From assembly GCF_965138505.1 (NCBI RefSeq), contig NZ_CBCSCO010000002.1:310001-374000 (forward strand): a stretch of 64,000 bases of DNA. The letters run 5' to 3'. Within the stretch, counting starts at the first letter, position 1. Each line of letters opens with the position of its first letter. Positions 45,601 to 54,728 of the stretch are shown in pieces. The notes below the pieces were generated by a model, which ran no database searches, was not told the DNA's origin, and saw nothing but the letters and a program-made list of their open reading frames with translations. The position numbers and the translations under genes are program-made. The DNA is from Litorimonas haliclonae (GTDB lineage: Bacteria > Pseudomonadota > Alphaproteobacteria > Caulobacterales > Maricaulaceae).

Positions 45601-46206
45601 ATGAATGAAAAGAGCTTTTTAGGAATTGATACTATTGAAAATGGATTCCATCGAGATTGGGGCGTTGATATGTCTGATTGGGAGACACCACGCTTACAAC
45701 GCAAAACATGGTTTAACGAGAAGGGACAAGTCCATTGCAAAGATGGACCTGCAAGGCAATATTTTGACCATTCCTTTGAAACAAAGCCACTAATTATGGA
45801 AGAATGGTATATTGAAGGTAGGCGTCACCGGTTGGATGGACCAGCTACAACATTTTACCACGGAGAGCAGATAGGCTTTGAGGAGTGGTGGGTGAATGGA
45901 GCACTGCACAGAGACGGAGCTCCTGCAATACTAGAATACGATTCAGATAAGAATGTTGATCAGGAGTGGTGGTATCAAAATGGTTTGTTGCACAGAGAAT
46001 ATGGACCAGCAGAAACATCATATGACGGAGAAACTGGGTTTCCTCTTGTTGAACAGTGGTACTTTGAAGGCAGTTTACACAGGGTAAATAACCCAGCTGT
46101 TATAGAAAGAGATGACCGAAATGGAGCGGTTACCAGAGTAGAATACTGGACTCACGGAAGGAAAATTGACGCGCCTCAATCCCAATTCGGACCTAGTGTT
46201 CCATAG
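45601..46206 (+). CDS. Tandem-repeat protein with E-W-W/Y-x-x-G-x-x-H-R units
   Basis: 201 residues. Five imperfect repeats of the type EEWYIEGRRHRLDGPA, EEWWVNGALHRDGAPA, QEWWYQNGLLHREYGPA, EQWYFEGSLHRVNNPA. Such MORN/YwqK-like beta-repeat proteins are frequent in phages and mobile elements; their roles vary and are mostly unknown. No signal peptide. A Sel1 repeat gene follows on the same strand after 53 bp. Confidence 0.7.
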   Translation: MNEKSFLGIDTIENGFHRDWGVDMSDWETPRLQRKTWFNEKGQVHCKDGPARQYFDHSFETKPLIMEEWYIEGRRHRLDGPATTFYHGEQIGFEEWWVNGALHRDGAPAILEYDSDKNVDQEWWYQNGLLHREYGPAETSYDGETGFPLVEQWYFEGSLHRVNNPAVIERDDRNGAVTRVEYWTHGRKIDAPQSQFGPSVP

Positions 46207-46259
46207 GAGCTAATACTTTTATCTTTGACACTCATGCCGGTGGGTTGCAAGAAAAAGCT

Positions 46260-47546
46260 ATGAACTATGAAGACTATGTTTCTGATAAAGAATTTCTTTA
46301 TGATCGCGTAAAGAATAACTACAAAAGCTACCCTCTTTTAAAGGAATTGGTCGCGCTTATACGAAACTGTCGAAAAGGTGATAACAGGGATCTTTATCGT
46401 GATGTATTTCCATTTGTCCAAGAATGGTCGTCGTTGAATGGAAAAAATAATCCACTTCCAAATTCTGTAGAGGTGGGTTTTAACAAACTCAAAAATTCTT
46501 TGACGCAAGTCCAAAATGGTGCGGCGCCTGGTTATATTCCTCCCCTGCTGGCGTGGCTTTGGTATCGACATGAGCAACATGCCAAAAGGTTTTACGATAA
46601 ACATAAAATCCAACACCATCCTTACATTGGTCACCCTGACTTATCGGAGTGTCCGTTAGAAATTGCGGATAATTTTGAATATCGTAGCGGTTCACCGTCC
46701 GTTGAAACTTCTTCTACACAGATGCTCGACAAGCCAGCAACAACAGACGCTGAGAAAGAGGGCATCAAAAATATAACCATAAGCGAAGGTGAGAAAGAAT
46801 CTAAGCGATCTTGGCAGAAATATATCCTTTTGGTGAGTATTGTTATCGCCACCATTATTTTCATTCTTTTGTTAAGAGGATTTGAAAGCTTTCAGTCTCA
46901 TCAAGTTGTAGAGCGATCAGAATCTAAAGGAGCCAGTAGTCCCGTCGCTTCTGCATGGGGCGAAATTTCTAAAACTGATTGGTCGAACAAACATCTGAAG
47001 TATTTTTACAAATACATCCAATCTTCTGACCAAAGCGCCCTGCTTTCTGCGGCAGAAAACGGAAACTCCAATGCGATGACTTTATATGCAATTGGAAAGC
47101 ACTCAGGACTAATTCTGCCCAGAGACCACGGGGTTGAACTCTCACAATTTTTGCGCCCTGCTTGTGAAGATGGGCATGGCAGAGCATGTTCTTTAATTGG
47201 CGTTCATTATCGAAGAGGATGGGGTGTAAAAAAGAGTGATGAACAAGCTGTTACTTATTTCGATAAAAGCTGCACTCTCGGAAATGGACTTGGATGTAAT
47301 TATTTAGGTTCAAGGTACTTAATGGGAGAGGGCGTGCCTCAAGATATTGAAAAGGCATTGGCAATTTTCAAAGAGCAATGCGGTTTAGACACAAGCTCTT
47401 CTTGCTCCAACTTAGCATGGTTTTTTTATAAAAGTGGTCTGGTATCTCGTGACCTTGAAAAGGCTCAACATTATTATAACCGCTATTGTGACATTATACT
47501 TCCAGAAAGATGCAATTCTATCGAAACTGCATTTAGGGATCAGTGA
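46260..47546 (+). CDS. Membrane protein with C-terminal Sel1-like repeats
   Basis: 428 residues from the ATG at 46260 (a TTG at 46245 is possible). N-terminal soluble domain (about 1-165), one membrane helix near 188-206, then three to four Sel1-type alpha/alpha repeats (ACSLIGVHYRRGWGVKKSDEQAVTYFDKSC, GCNYLGSRYLMGEGVPQDIEKAL) with paired cysteines. The repeats are probably outside the cytoplasm and bind protein partners. Function unknown. Confidence 0.72.
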   Translation: MNYEDYVSDKEFLYDRVKNNYKSYPLLKELVALIRNCRKGDNRDLYRDVFPFVQEWSSLNGKNNPLPNSVEVGFNKLKNSLTQVQNGAAPGYIPPLLAWLWYRHEQHAKRFYDKHKIQHHPYIGHPDLSECPLEIADNFEYRSGSPSVETSSTQMLDKPATTDAEKEGIKNITISEGEKESKRSWQKYILLVSIVIATIIFILLLRGFESFQSHQVVERSESKGASSPVASAWGEISKTDWSNKHLKYFYKYIQSSDQSALLSAAENGNSNAMTLYAIGKHSGLILPRDHGVELSQFLRPACEDGHGRACSLIGVHYRRGWGVKKSDEQAVTYFDKSCTLGNGLGCNYLGSRYLMGEGVPQDIEKALAIFKEQCGLDTSSSCSNLAWFFYKSGLVSRDLEKAQHYYNRYCDIILPERCNSIETAFRDQ

Positions 47547-48047
47547 CACGTTTTGACCCTCTGTAACACCTCAGAGAAATTCGTAATTAGTAAATAAGGC
47601 AGAACGCAAGATGTAGTTAGTATTACAAAATAAATGTAATTTTATAACACTAACATCTTGAGAAGGGAGACGCTGCGCTCTCCCGTTCTATCCCTCTCGC
47701 CCATGGCGCAATTCAAACCCTGTTACAGAACTGGCGTTGCCAGATGAGCAGGGTGTTCTTGTGCCAATCAAACCGTATCGCCGTTTTACCACTCGCATTT
47801 CATGCAGAGCAAAGAGAGCCTTCGCGCTCCCTTATGCAATCCCATCGACAATTTCATTGAGACGCATCAGCGGGACATAAGGGCGTTCCTGCCCCTAAGA
47901 ACCCAGACCATGTTCATGGAGACGCTTTCAGCGCGACAATGCTATTGAAGCCAACCGTACGCCGATTGTATGCCGCCAATGCTTTCGCCACTGGACACGA
48001 TAAAGACAAGCAATCTATGAACCTCTTTCTTTTTACGGGGCTAATTT
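47547..48047. other. Non-coding region with scattered inverted repeats
   Basis: 500 bp. GGGAGA-CGCTGCGC-TCTCCC lies near 47664-47683. AT-rich at the left, GC-richer at the right. No convincing gene on either strand. It may be the decayed remnant of a gene or a regulatory or origin region; nothing decides. Confidence 0.4.
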
Positions 48048-48929
48048 TTAGGGAGCGGCTTCCAAATCGCCTGATAAACGCCCTAATCCCTTACCCACCA
48101 ATGCCGCGATTTCGCTAGGTCGATATGAGGCAGCTAATAAACAGTTTTCTTCGTCATTTAGGCCGTTCTCATAACCATCCCAACCTTCCGCTTTGACAAT
48201 CTCAACCAAGTGATTAAGGCCATCAGTTAGGCGAGCATCAAGTTCATTACCGCCTTTTATCTGCGGGAACCATTCCGCAAAATCTGGACGCAAGGCCCGA
48301 ATTACATCAAGTGTTGCACCGCCAAACCCCCCAGCAAGGTAAAGTGGTTGGCGGTTCTCAATCGAGAAAAGTACTTCTTCAACTATACCCGGCATTGCTC
48401 CTTGAAAGCCTGTTTTTTTCCCGCCAATGACAATTCTAGCTTCGGTATTGCTAGTCATATAAGTTCTCAATCCAGAAAGCGAGGCGGCGTGTTCTTCTTC
48501 GGAAAATTTTGGTTTAACCGGTTCATTGGGGTGCCTATCTAGAAGCAGTCCATCGGGGTCGAGAAAATGAATTTCGCCAAAGAGTCCTAAGTATTCCTTT
48601 TGTTCTTTGATTTCATCGGCACTCATTGAGCGATGAACTGTCCATGCTAAACATACTTTGAGTGGTCTATCTCGACGCCCATAGCGTTGAAGCTCTTCAA
48701 TAAGAAAGTTTGTAATACCATTAGATTGAAGGTGCCCCCCGTAATAAATGCTTCCCTCCGCTATCACTACAGTGCGTGTTATTTCGCCTAACGTCATTCT
48801 AAAATGTGTGTCGAGTAAACCTAGTCTGGCTAAATCAGGGCTGTCCGATGCTGATATACCAAGACGCATCCCTCTTAGGGAGTCAGCTGGAAGAAGTTCC
48901 ATGCGATCCTTACCATCATCCATCATCAT
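48048..48929 (-). CDS. SLOG-superfamily protein paired with a TIR protein
   Basis: 293 residues. Rossmann-like pattern with GISASDSPDL, AEGSIYYGGHLQSNGITNFL, ARIVIGGKKTGFQGAMPGIVEE and YLAGGFGGATLDV. This glycine layout fits the SLOG superfamily, whose members sense or process nucleotide signals and include the C-terminal sensor of Thoeris ThsA. No effector domain (SIR2, nuclease or membrane) is visible. The start overlaps the TIR gene stop (ATGA), so it is a two-gene unit. Confidence 0.72.
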   Translation of the reverse strand: MMMDDGKDRMELLPADSLRGMRLGISASDSPDLARLGLLDTHFRMTLGEITRTVVIAEGSIYYGGHLQSNGITNFLIEELQRYGRRDRPLKVCLAWTVHRSMSADEIKEQKEYLGLFGEIHFLDPDGLLLDRHPNEPVKPKFSEEEHAASLSGLRTYMTSNTEARIVIGGKKTGFQGAMPGIVEEVLFSIENRQPLYLAGGFGGATLDVIRALRPDFAEWFPQIKGGNELDARLTDGLNHLVEIVKAEGWDGYENGLNDEENCLLAASYRPSEIAALVGKGLGRLSGDLEAAP

Positions 48930-50173
48930 CCTCCCCTAGTTGCTAGTTGCCGTGGCGTCATTATATCAATTTCGGATGTTAACTCCGTACTTCTTGCATA
49001 ATTAATAAGAACCTCTCTTTCTTCTGGGCCGAGTGGTGGGTCTGGGTGTAATATTCTGATGCCTTCATTGGGCATAGGATTGCTCAGTAAGTAATCTTTG
49101 ATCCAAATAAAAAGAGTGAGCAGCTCTGGCGCGTGAGGCGCCCACCATGCAACATCTAATTCGGGCCTATCCTGAGCGAGTTCCTTTTGTCGCATCCAAA
49201 GCGCTCTTTTTAAACATTCATCTACAAGAAGGTTTAGTGCTCTATACACGTCCTTTTCCTGCCACTGATTTTCTATCTTCCGCACAGCAACTCGAGGTAC
49301 GTGATCCATTAAAAATGAGCCTCGTTCTTCTCCAGAACCAATCGCATCAACCATTATCAAAGGCATTCCGCTAACCTTAGCAATTGCTACTTCTCGTTGG
49401 CACCATTCACGGCTGGAATATAAATCGGTTCTTAGCGCTAGCATCGCACTTGTTCCAGACCTGGCTCTAAGTTCTGCCTCCCAATCAGAACCTGGCTGCA
49501 GGTCACTAGCATCGAAAAATTCATTCAGGCGAGTATTCCCAATAACTCTTCGTACCAATTCTATAAGTTCATCAACATCATCATTTTCATCAACTGAATG
49601 GTGTTTGGTATGACTGATGAAGGCTGTGAGCCTATCCATCTCGTCTGGAGAAACTAATTGAGCGATCCCTTGTGTAAGATCACGACACAACATACTCGAA
49701 TTACTTTCCACTGTAGCATCATGGTTTCCCGAAGCTATATATTGATATTCTCGAAAGATTTGTCCTAGCGTGGTTTTGTTATTTGCACCTTTTGAGAATA
49801 AGTATGGAAAGATTCCATAAGTCTCAGGTGTTTGTGTCTGGACTTGTTGAACCGATGTTAAAAATCTATGCCAAGCAGAATTAGTATCTTCGACAGCTGC
49901 GGCCATTTCGGTTCCAATTAGCGGAACAATTGCAACAAATTGTGCTGGGCGAAGTCCGTTGGGAGCGTCAGTTTGTGTGGAGTAGATTGGTCGTGGGGCA
50001 TCGTTATCAACTCCCCAGCCAGAGCTACGCAAGGATACTTGAATGCCTCCCCCGATCACTCCTGAAAAAGTTGGTCCGTGCATGAAATGATCAAAAATGA
50101 TTTTTGCTAATTCATCACCGGACGCATCATCAGGATGCCAAACTATAAAAATTTCGAGTATTGGAGGAAGCAT
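48926..50173 (-). CDS. TIR-domain protein paired with SLOG
   Basis: 415 residues. A TIR domain lies at about 182-280: LTAFISHTKH, then FFDASDLQPGSDWEAEL and YSSREWCQREVAIA with the catalytic Glu261 in the usual WCxxE position. The N-terminal 150 residues form another alpha/beta domain (FIVWHPDDASGDELAKIIF). It probably makes an NAD-derived signal for the SLOG partner, as in Thoeris-like logic. Divergent from the next operon by about 100 bp. Confidence 0.78.
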   Translation of the reverse strand: MLPPILEIFIVWHPDDASGDELAKIIFDHFMHGPTFSGVIGGGIQVSLRSSGWGVDNDAPRPIYSTQTDAPNGLRPAQFVAIVPLIGTEMAAAVEDTNSAWHRFLTSVQQVQTQTPETYGIFPYLFSKGANNKTTLGQIFREYQYIASGNHDATVESNSSMLCRDLTQGIAQLVSPDEMDRLTAFISHTKHHSVDENDDVDELIELVRRVIGNTRLNEFFDASDLQPGSDWEAELRARSGTSAMLALRTDLYSSREWCQREVAIAKVSGMPLIMVDAIGSGEERGSFLMDHVPRVAVRKIENQWQEKDVYRALNLLVDECLKRALWMRQKELAQDRPELDVAWWAPHAPELLTLFIWIKDYLLSNPMPNEGIRILHPDPPLGPEEREVLINYARSTELTSEIDIMTPRQLATRGG

Positions 50174-50276
50174 TAGCCAACTTTCAAAAGAAAACCTCTA
50201 AACCTAGTATTGAGTGAAACGTGGTTTAGTAATACTGTATAACATGATCAGGTTGTTATTTGGAAGTAGGTTGTAG

Positions 50277-50753
50277 GTGAGTAGCGAAACAAAAAATGTT
50301 TTTATTAGTCATGTTCACAAGGATGATGAGAAATTAGCCGTACTCAAAAGATTTCTCAAAATCAAAGGTATGGATATAAGAGATGCATCTATAACGTCTG
50401 ACAAACCAAACAATGCCAAATCGCCTGAGTACATTAAATCTGCAATACTCACACCACAAATTAAATGGGCGAGCACGATGATTGTTTACATCTCTCCAGA
50501 AACGAAGGATAGCGATTGGGTGAATTGGGAAATCAAAAAGGCTCATGAATTAGGAAAAACTATAGTCGGGGTTTGGGAAAAAGGTGCGCACGGATGTGAG
50601 GTGCCTGCGGCGCTAGATGAGTACGGAAATGCTCTCGTTGCTTGGAACGCAGATAAAATAATTGGCGCTATAAATGGTGACTATGAAAAGTTTGAGCGTC
50701 AGGATGGTACCCCTTGCCAACCTCGACCGATTCACCGTCATCCGTGCGGGTAA
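50277..50753 (+). CDS. TIR-like (MTH538/ThsB family) protein
   Basis: 158 residues from a GTG. KNVFISHVHKDDEKLAVLKRFL, then IYISPETKDSDWVNWEIKKAHELGK follow the TIR-like MTH538 fold that includes the Thoeris ThsB enzymes; the Glu in NWEI matches the catalytic position. First gene of a four-gene operon with Nmad2, MazG and UDG homologues. Confidence 0.8.
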   Translation: MSSETKNVFISHVHKDDEKLAVLKRFLKIKGMDIRDASITSDKPNNAKSPEYIKSAILTPQIKWASTMIVYISPETKDSDWVNWEIKKAHELGKTIVGVWEKGAHGCEVPAALDEYGNALVAWNADKIIGAINGDYEKFERQDGTPCQPRPIHRHPCG

Positions 50754-50757
50754 ATTG

Positions 50758-51384
50758 ATGATGCCAACACTTCATAGTTACATAGTTGCTTATGACAGTG
50801 GGTTTGCTCCAAATCCTTTTCATGGATTTTGCACCTTAGCGACATGTAAGCCTGAAATTAGAAAGCATGCAGCCATTGGTGACTGGATTATTGGAACAGG
50901 AAGCAACCGAGTAGGAATTCGAAGAGGTGGATTTTTAGTTCATGCTATGCGGGTGACTGAAGCCATAACTTTCTCAGAATACTGGAATGACCCTCGGTTT
51001 GAAAAGAAAAAGCCAAACCTTTGTGCAAGCTATCGTATGGCATGTGGGGACAATATTTACTGTCCGAATGAAGTTGGTGGGTGGTCTCAAAAAAACTCTT
51101 ACCATAGTAGCAGCGACGGCGAACCTGTGAAAAAGCACATAGATCGAGACACATCTGTAAATCGTGTTCTTATAAGTGACGATTTCATTTATTATGGGGC
51201 GGAAGGTCCTGAGTTTCCAAATAATTTGAAAGCCGCGGGTCTTGTCTTGGCGGGTAGAGGGCGAAAGAAAATTACAGCAGAACCTGTGATTAGGTGCTTC
51301 GAAAAATGGTTGTCTGAACTCAACGATATTGGATATCAAGGACGACCTTTTGATATGCTAGAAGAAGCAAGGAACAGAAAATGA
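50758..51384 (+). CDS. Nucleotide-modification-associated domain 2 (Nmad2) protein
   Basis: 208 residues from the ATG at 50758, 4 bp after the TIR-like gene. The opening SYIVAYDSGFAPNPFHGFCTLATCKPEIRKHAAIGDWIIGTGS is typical of the Nmad2 family, predicted from genome context to act with DNA base modification. The frame opens further upstream inside the TIR gene, but that part is a shadow. Stop overlaps the MazG-like start. Confidence 0.78.
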   Translation: MMPTLHSYIVAYDSGFAPNPFHGFCTLATCKPEIRKHAAIGDWIIGTGSNRVGIRRGGFLVHAMRVTEAITFSEYWNDPRFEKKKPNLCASYRMACGDNIYCPNEVGGWSQKNSYHSSSDGEPVKKHIDRDTSVNRVLISDDFIYYGAEGPEFPNNLKAAGLVLAGRGRKKITAEPVIRCFEKWLSELNDIGYQGRPFDMLEEARNRK

Positions 51385-52532
51385 CTGTGTCGGACAACTC
51401 CATGAACATTCTTCTTTCCGATTATGAGATCGCTGTCGCTCCAACTGATCGATTTAAAAAATCAGATATCACGCCAATTTTATTCGGTTTATTTGGCGAA
51501 GTTGGCAGCGTTATGAGCGCGTCTAAGAAGCGACAGCGTGAAGAGAGCGCTTTTGCAGGCTACATGCGCGATGTCGAAGAAGAGTTCGGCGACACACTCT
51601 GGTATGTCTCGGCTTTATGTAGGCGGTTCGAAATTGACCTTTCAAAACTTTTCTTAGAAGCGATAAATGGCAGCGGATACACACTAAGCGTCATAGCTAA
51701 TGACGATCCCGGCAGTCCTGTTGCTAAGGCTGTAACTAAGGCCGACCTAGCACCACTAGACATCCTACTTCTTCGCCTTGGCAAGCAGTCAGCTAATCTT
51801 TTGAGTCTTGGAGACAATCCAACAAACGCAAAATCCCATTTGCTCGATTTTGTGAAGCTTTACATTGATGCGGTGCAAGCTTCAAAAGTGTCTTTTGCGG
51901 CAATAGTTAGAGGGAACATTGTTAAGGTACGCGGTAGATTTCTTAAACCATCTATTGAGAGTCTCCCAGATTTCGATTTGAATTTCTCAGAGGAAGAGCA
52001 ATTGCCTCGAAAATTTAGAATTGAGATTACCCAAAGAGCTAATAGTAGAAGTTACTTAAGATGGAAAGGCGTGTTTATTGGCGACCCATTATCTGATAAT
52101 ATTGGCGATCCGGATGGTTACCGTTTTCATGATGTGTTCCACTTTGCTAATGCTGCAGTTCTTCACTGGTCACCAACGTTCCGTGCATTAATCAAGCACA
52201 AGCGCAAGAGCGATAAGGATGTAGATGAGGCTCAGGATAGTGGTCGAGCTATTGTAATTGAAGAGGGACTAACTGCCTATATATTCTCTTATGCTAAGAC
52301 CCTAAATTTGTTTGAGGGGCAGACTTCAGTCTCATTCGATTTGCTAAAAGCCGTTGAAAACTTTGTGCGAGGATATGAGGTGGAGGATTGCCCCCTTCAT
52401 CTCTGGGAAAGTGCGATACTGCAGGGATACGATGTGTTCCGTAAGGTTCATGAACACAATGGGGGGGTTATTATTGGGGATAGAGAAAAGCGAACTCTTT
52501 CTTTTGAGCCAGTGGAGGCAAAAGAAGTATGA
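51381..52532 (+). CDS. MazG-like nucleotide pyrophosphohydrolase
   Basis: 383 residues. The N-terminal MazG-type helical domain has FGLFGEVGSVMSA and EEEFGDTLWYVSAL (ExxD of the Mg-binding set); the second Glu of the first ExxE is Ser here. A C-terminal domain carries RFHDVFHFANAAVLHWSP and VIEEGLTAYIF, which may be a second metal site. Probable hydrolysis of a (deoxy)nucleoside triphosphate or modified dNTP. ATGA overlaps on both sides tie it to Nmad2 and UDG. Confidence 0.8.
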   Translation: MTVSDNSMNILLSDYEIAVAPTDRFKKSDITPILFGLFGEVGSVMSASKKRQREESAFAGYMRDVEEEFGDTLWYVSALCRRFEIDLSKLFLEAINGSGYTLSVIANDDPGSPVAKAVTKADLAPLDILLLRLGKQSANLLSLGDNPTNAKSHLLDFVKLYIDAVQASKVSFAAIVRGNIVKVRGRFLKPSIESLPDFDLNFSEEEQLPRKFRIEITQRANSRSYLRWKGVFIGDPLSDNIGDPDGYRFHDVFHFANAAVLHWSPTFRALIKHKRKSDKDVDEAQDSGRAIVIEEGLTAYIFSYAKTLNLFEGQTSVSFDLLKAVENFVRGYEVEDCPLHLWESAILQGYDVFRKVHEHNGGVIIGDREKRTLSFEPVEAKEV

Positions 52533-53200
52533 ATGCTTTAGATATTCTAGAATCCATCCAACGCATGGAGTTCAAAAATACCTTTAATCCATATTTTGAT
52601 CGGTGTCCTGTTCATGACTCTGACGAAGCTCCTGAATTGAGAAGATGGTATCTTTCAGAAATGTTGGATCGTGCGTCCGAATTAGAGGTGGACGCAATAT
52701 GGGTAGGACGGGACCTAGGTTATCGCGGAGGCAGAAGGACGGGGCTAGCCCTAACGGATGATGTTCATTTTTCAGATCATCTTAGCCGCTGGGGGCTCGA
52801 GCCTAAACAGCTAACATGCGGCGCACCCGTTAAAGAACGAACAGCGACTGTAATCTGGGAAGTTCTTCAGAAAGTAAGTTCTCCTATTTTTCTTTGGAAT
52901 GTCTTTCCTCTTCATCCTTTTGAAGGGGGGAAACCATTTTCAAATAGAGCACACAATGCAAAAGAAAGGGATGCTGGAGTTGATATATTAATGAGCATTA
53001 TTGAGCTTGTGAAGCCAACTCAGGTGATTGCGATAGGTAATGATGCATTTAACGCACTTAGCAGTAAAGTTCCTGAAGAGAAATTACATAAAGTAAGGCA
53101 CCCGAGTTATGGCGGTCAAACTGATTTTTTATTAAAAATGAAGGAAATATACGGCGAAACAATAAATGAATATACTTTAGATTTATTCTCAGAAAGTTGA
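52529..53200 (+). CDS. Uracil-DNA glycosylase superfamily protein
   Basis: 223 residues. UDG-type blocks: VGRDLGYRGGRRTG (motif 1 region), WNVFPLHPF, AIGNDAFNAL and VRHPSYGGQ (motif 2 with the catalytic His region). It would excise uracil or another modified base from DNA. Last gene of the TIR-like/Nmad2/MazG operon and convergent with the patatin gene, 16 bp away. Confidence 0.82.
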   Translation: MNALDILESIQRMEFKNTFNPYFDRCPVHDSDEAPELRRWYLSEMLDRASELEVDAIWVGRDLGYRGGRRTGLALTDDVHFSDHLSRWGLEPKQLTCGAPVKERTATVIWEVLQKVSSPIFLWNVFPLHPFEGGKPFSNRAHNAKERDAGVDILMSIIELVKPTQVIAIGNDAFNALSSKVPEEKLHKVRHPSYGGQTDFLLKMKEIYGETINEYTLDLFSES

Positions 53201-53216
53201 CCTTCTCTAAGGCGAC

Positions 53217-54359
53217 TCAATAAAATTTGGACATGTGAGCTACCTTGACGTTATCGACGGCGTACTTGCGACCAACTTCCCTGAATTCAGTTGTAAATTT
53301 TGTATTGTCCATCTCTCTAAAGATTTTTGTTGATATGTGGCTTTTCCCTAACTCCGTTAAACCATTTGAGCTTAAATCAGGGTTATAACGAATGTAGCTA
53401 AACCGTTTACCAGTATCTGTATCTTCAGAAATTGGAATGCCGTCTTGATCTCGCGGAATCATATCTCCCAACTCACGGTCAACGGAAGCGCCATACAGAC
53501 ATCGACCTAAGAAGCGGCAGTTTATATCTTGTTCGGCCGACAACGTAGAAATCATCTCTGTTGGTATCATAGCCGCATTCTTAAAAAACAGTCTACCTCG
53601 TCGCGAGATAGATGAATCGCCTCGAGGAACATTCCCTGTTCCTATCGACACAAGAAGTAGGTTTTGTTCACCCTCTCGCCATGAGAGATTTTCTTTGTGC
53701 ATTGATACCGTTCTGTAAAGAGCTAGAGCGGGATTGTTGTGTGCCGATACTCCGCCGTCCACAAAATAGAAACTTGCATTATCTCTATTTTGAGCATTCA
53801 CGTTGATCTCTTCAGGTGAAAAGAAACTAGGAGCTGCTGTACTTGCTCTAACGAGTTGCCACAGCGGTAGATTCAAGTTGCAGAATTTATGAGCCTTTTC
53901 ATTGTATTTTGAATGGGGATTGTTGCTAATAAGCCATGTAGAGTTGGTTGACGCATTCTGTAGAACGACCAGTAATAAGCAAGTAAGTTCGTCACTTCCA
54001 AGGAGTTTGTTTTCTGTGACGTCTTGTAAAATCTTCTGTAAATTCTTTTCGTTATATTTCGATCTGAACCGTTTGAACCAAACATTTTTACTGAACATTT
54101 CGTCGCCAAAATCAATATAAAACTCGATAATTTCATCAACGGTCATGCCCAAGGCGAGCCCTGTCGCAATTATTGACCCAGTGCTATTGCCAGCGATGAA
54201 ATCAAAAAACATTCCTAATCGAAATTTTGCGCCTTTCCCCGTAGCAAGAGAAAGTTCTGTCTCTAGTTTTTTCAATATTTCAAGGGTGATCAAGCCAAGC
54301 ATGCCCCCACCATCTAAAGAGAGTAGTCTTCTGCTTTGTTTTTTATCATGATGTATCAT
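53217..54359 (-). CDS. Patatin-like phospholipase (CapV-like)
   Basis: 380 residues. SLDGGGMLGLITLEIL oxyanion loop, GNSTGS nucleophile elbow (GxSxG) and the DGG dyad in FVDGGVSAHNNPA are complete. Similar in size and layout to CapV, the phospholipase effector of some CBASS systems. No cyclic-nucleotide synthase is found in the window, so it is either an orphan effector or part of the nearby TIR-based systems. Confidence 0.85.
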   Translation of the reverse strand: MIHHDKKQSRRLLSLDGGGMLGLITLEILKKLETELSLATGKGAKFRLGMFFDFIAGNSTGSIIATGLALGMTVDEIIEFYIDFGDEMFSKNVWFKRFRSKYNEKNLQKILQDVTENKLLGSDELTCLLLVVLQNASTNSTWLISNNPHSKYNEKAHKFCNLNLPLWQLVRASTAAPSFFSPEEINVNAQNRDNASFYFVDGGVSAHNNPALALYRTVSMHKENLSWREGEQNLLLVSIGTGNVPRGDSSISRRGRLFFKNAAMIPTEMISTLSAEQDINCRFLGRCLYGASVDRELGDMIPRDQDGIPISEDTDTGKRFSYIRYNPDLSSNGLTELGKSHISTKIFREMDNTKFTTEFREVGRKYAVDNVKVAHMSKFY

Positions 54360-54457
54360 GGGGTGAATCTTTTCTTTTTAATGGCATGGCTTCGCTCAAC
54401 CAACATAGCTTTGTTGCTTTGGAAAGAACAGAGTTGACTTGGCTTGTCCGAGCGCGA

Positions 54458-54645
54458 TTTCGTAAACCGAGCCTGTAGTTTTAACAAGGAGGCTTTAATC
54501 CTTGACGTTTTAGGAGCAATCTCCCTTTAAGCGCATTTCAAGTAAAATTGGCATGGTTGAGGCTCGCGTTGTTGCAGCAGCACCAAAACCAAGCCAATTT
54601 TAAAATCTATTTGAACACCCCGTTCTCGCCAAAGGGCAAGAAAGA
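54458..54645 (+). promoter_or_regulatory. Structured repeat upstream of the TIR gene (copy 2)
   Basis: Counterpart of the element before ardA. CGAGCCT (54468-54474) can pair with AGGCTCG (54560-54566); inside is GGAG-CAAT-CTCC (54513-54524). TTCAAGTAAAAT (54537-54548) is identical to copy 1. TTGACG...TTTAAG within it resembles a promoter. Compensating changes in the hairpin support a conserved fold in DNA or RNA. Confidence 0.65.
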
Positions 54646-54728
54646 CTTTCGAGTACTTGACATTGGAACAAGTAAAGAACATTTTTATTTGGGCTGCATA
54701 TTTTCTGAATCAAAAATTTGAGATTAAA

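Noticed and set aside
48048..50753. Canonical Thoeris system
   Set aside because: There is no SIR2-SLOG ThsA; the SLOG protein has no SIR2 domain.
53217..54359. Complete CBASS operon
   Set aside because: No CD-NTase, Cap2 or Cap3 gene is near the patatin gene.
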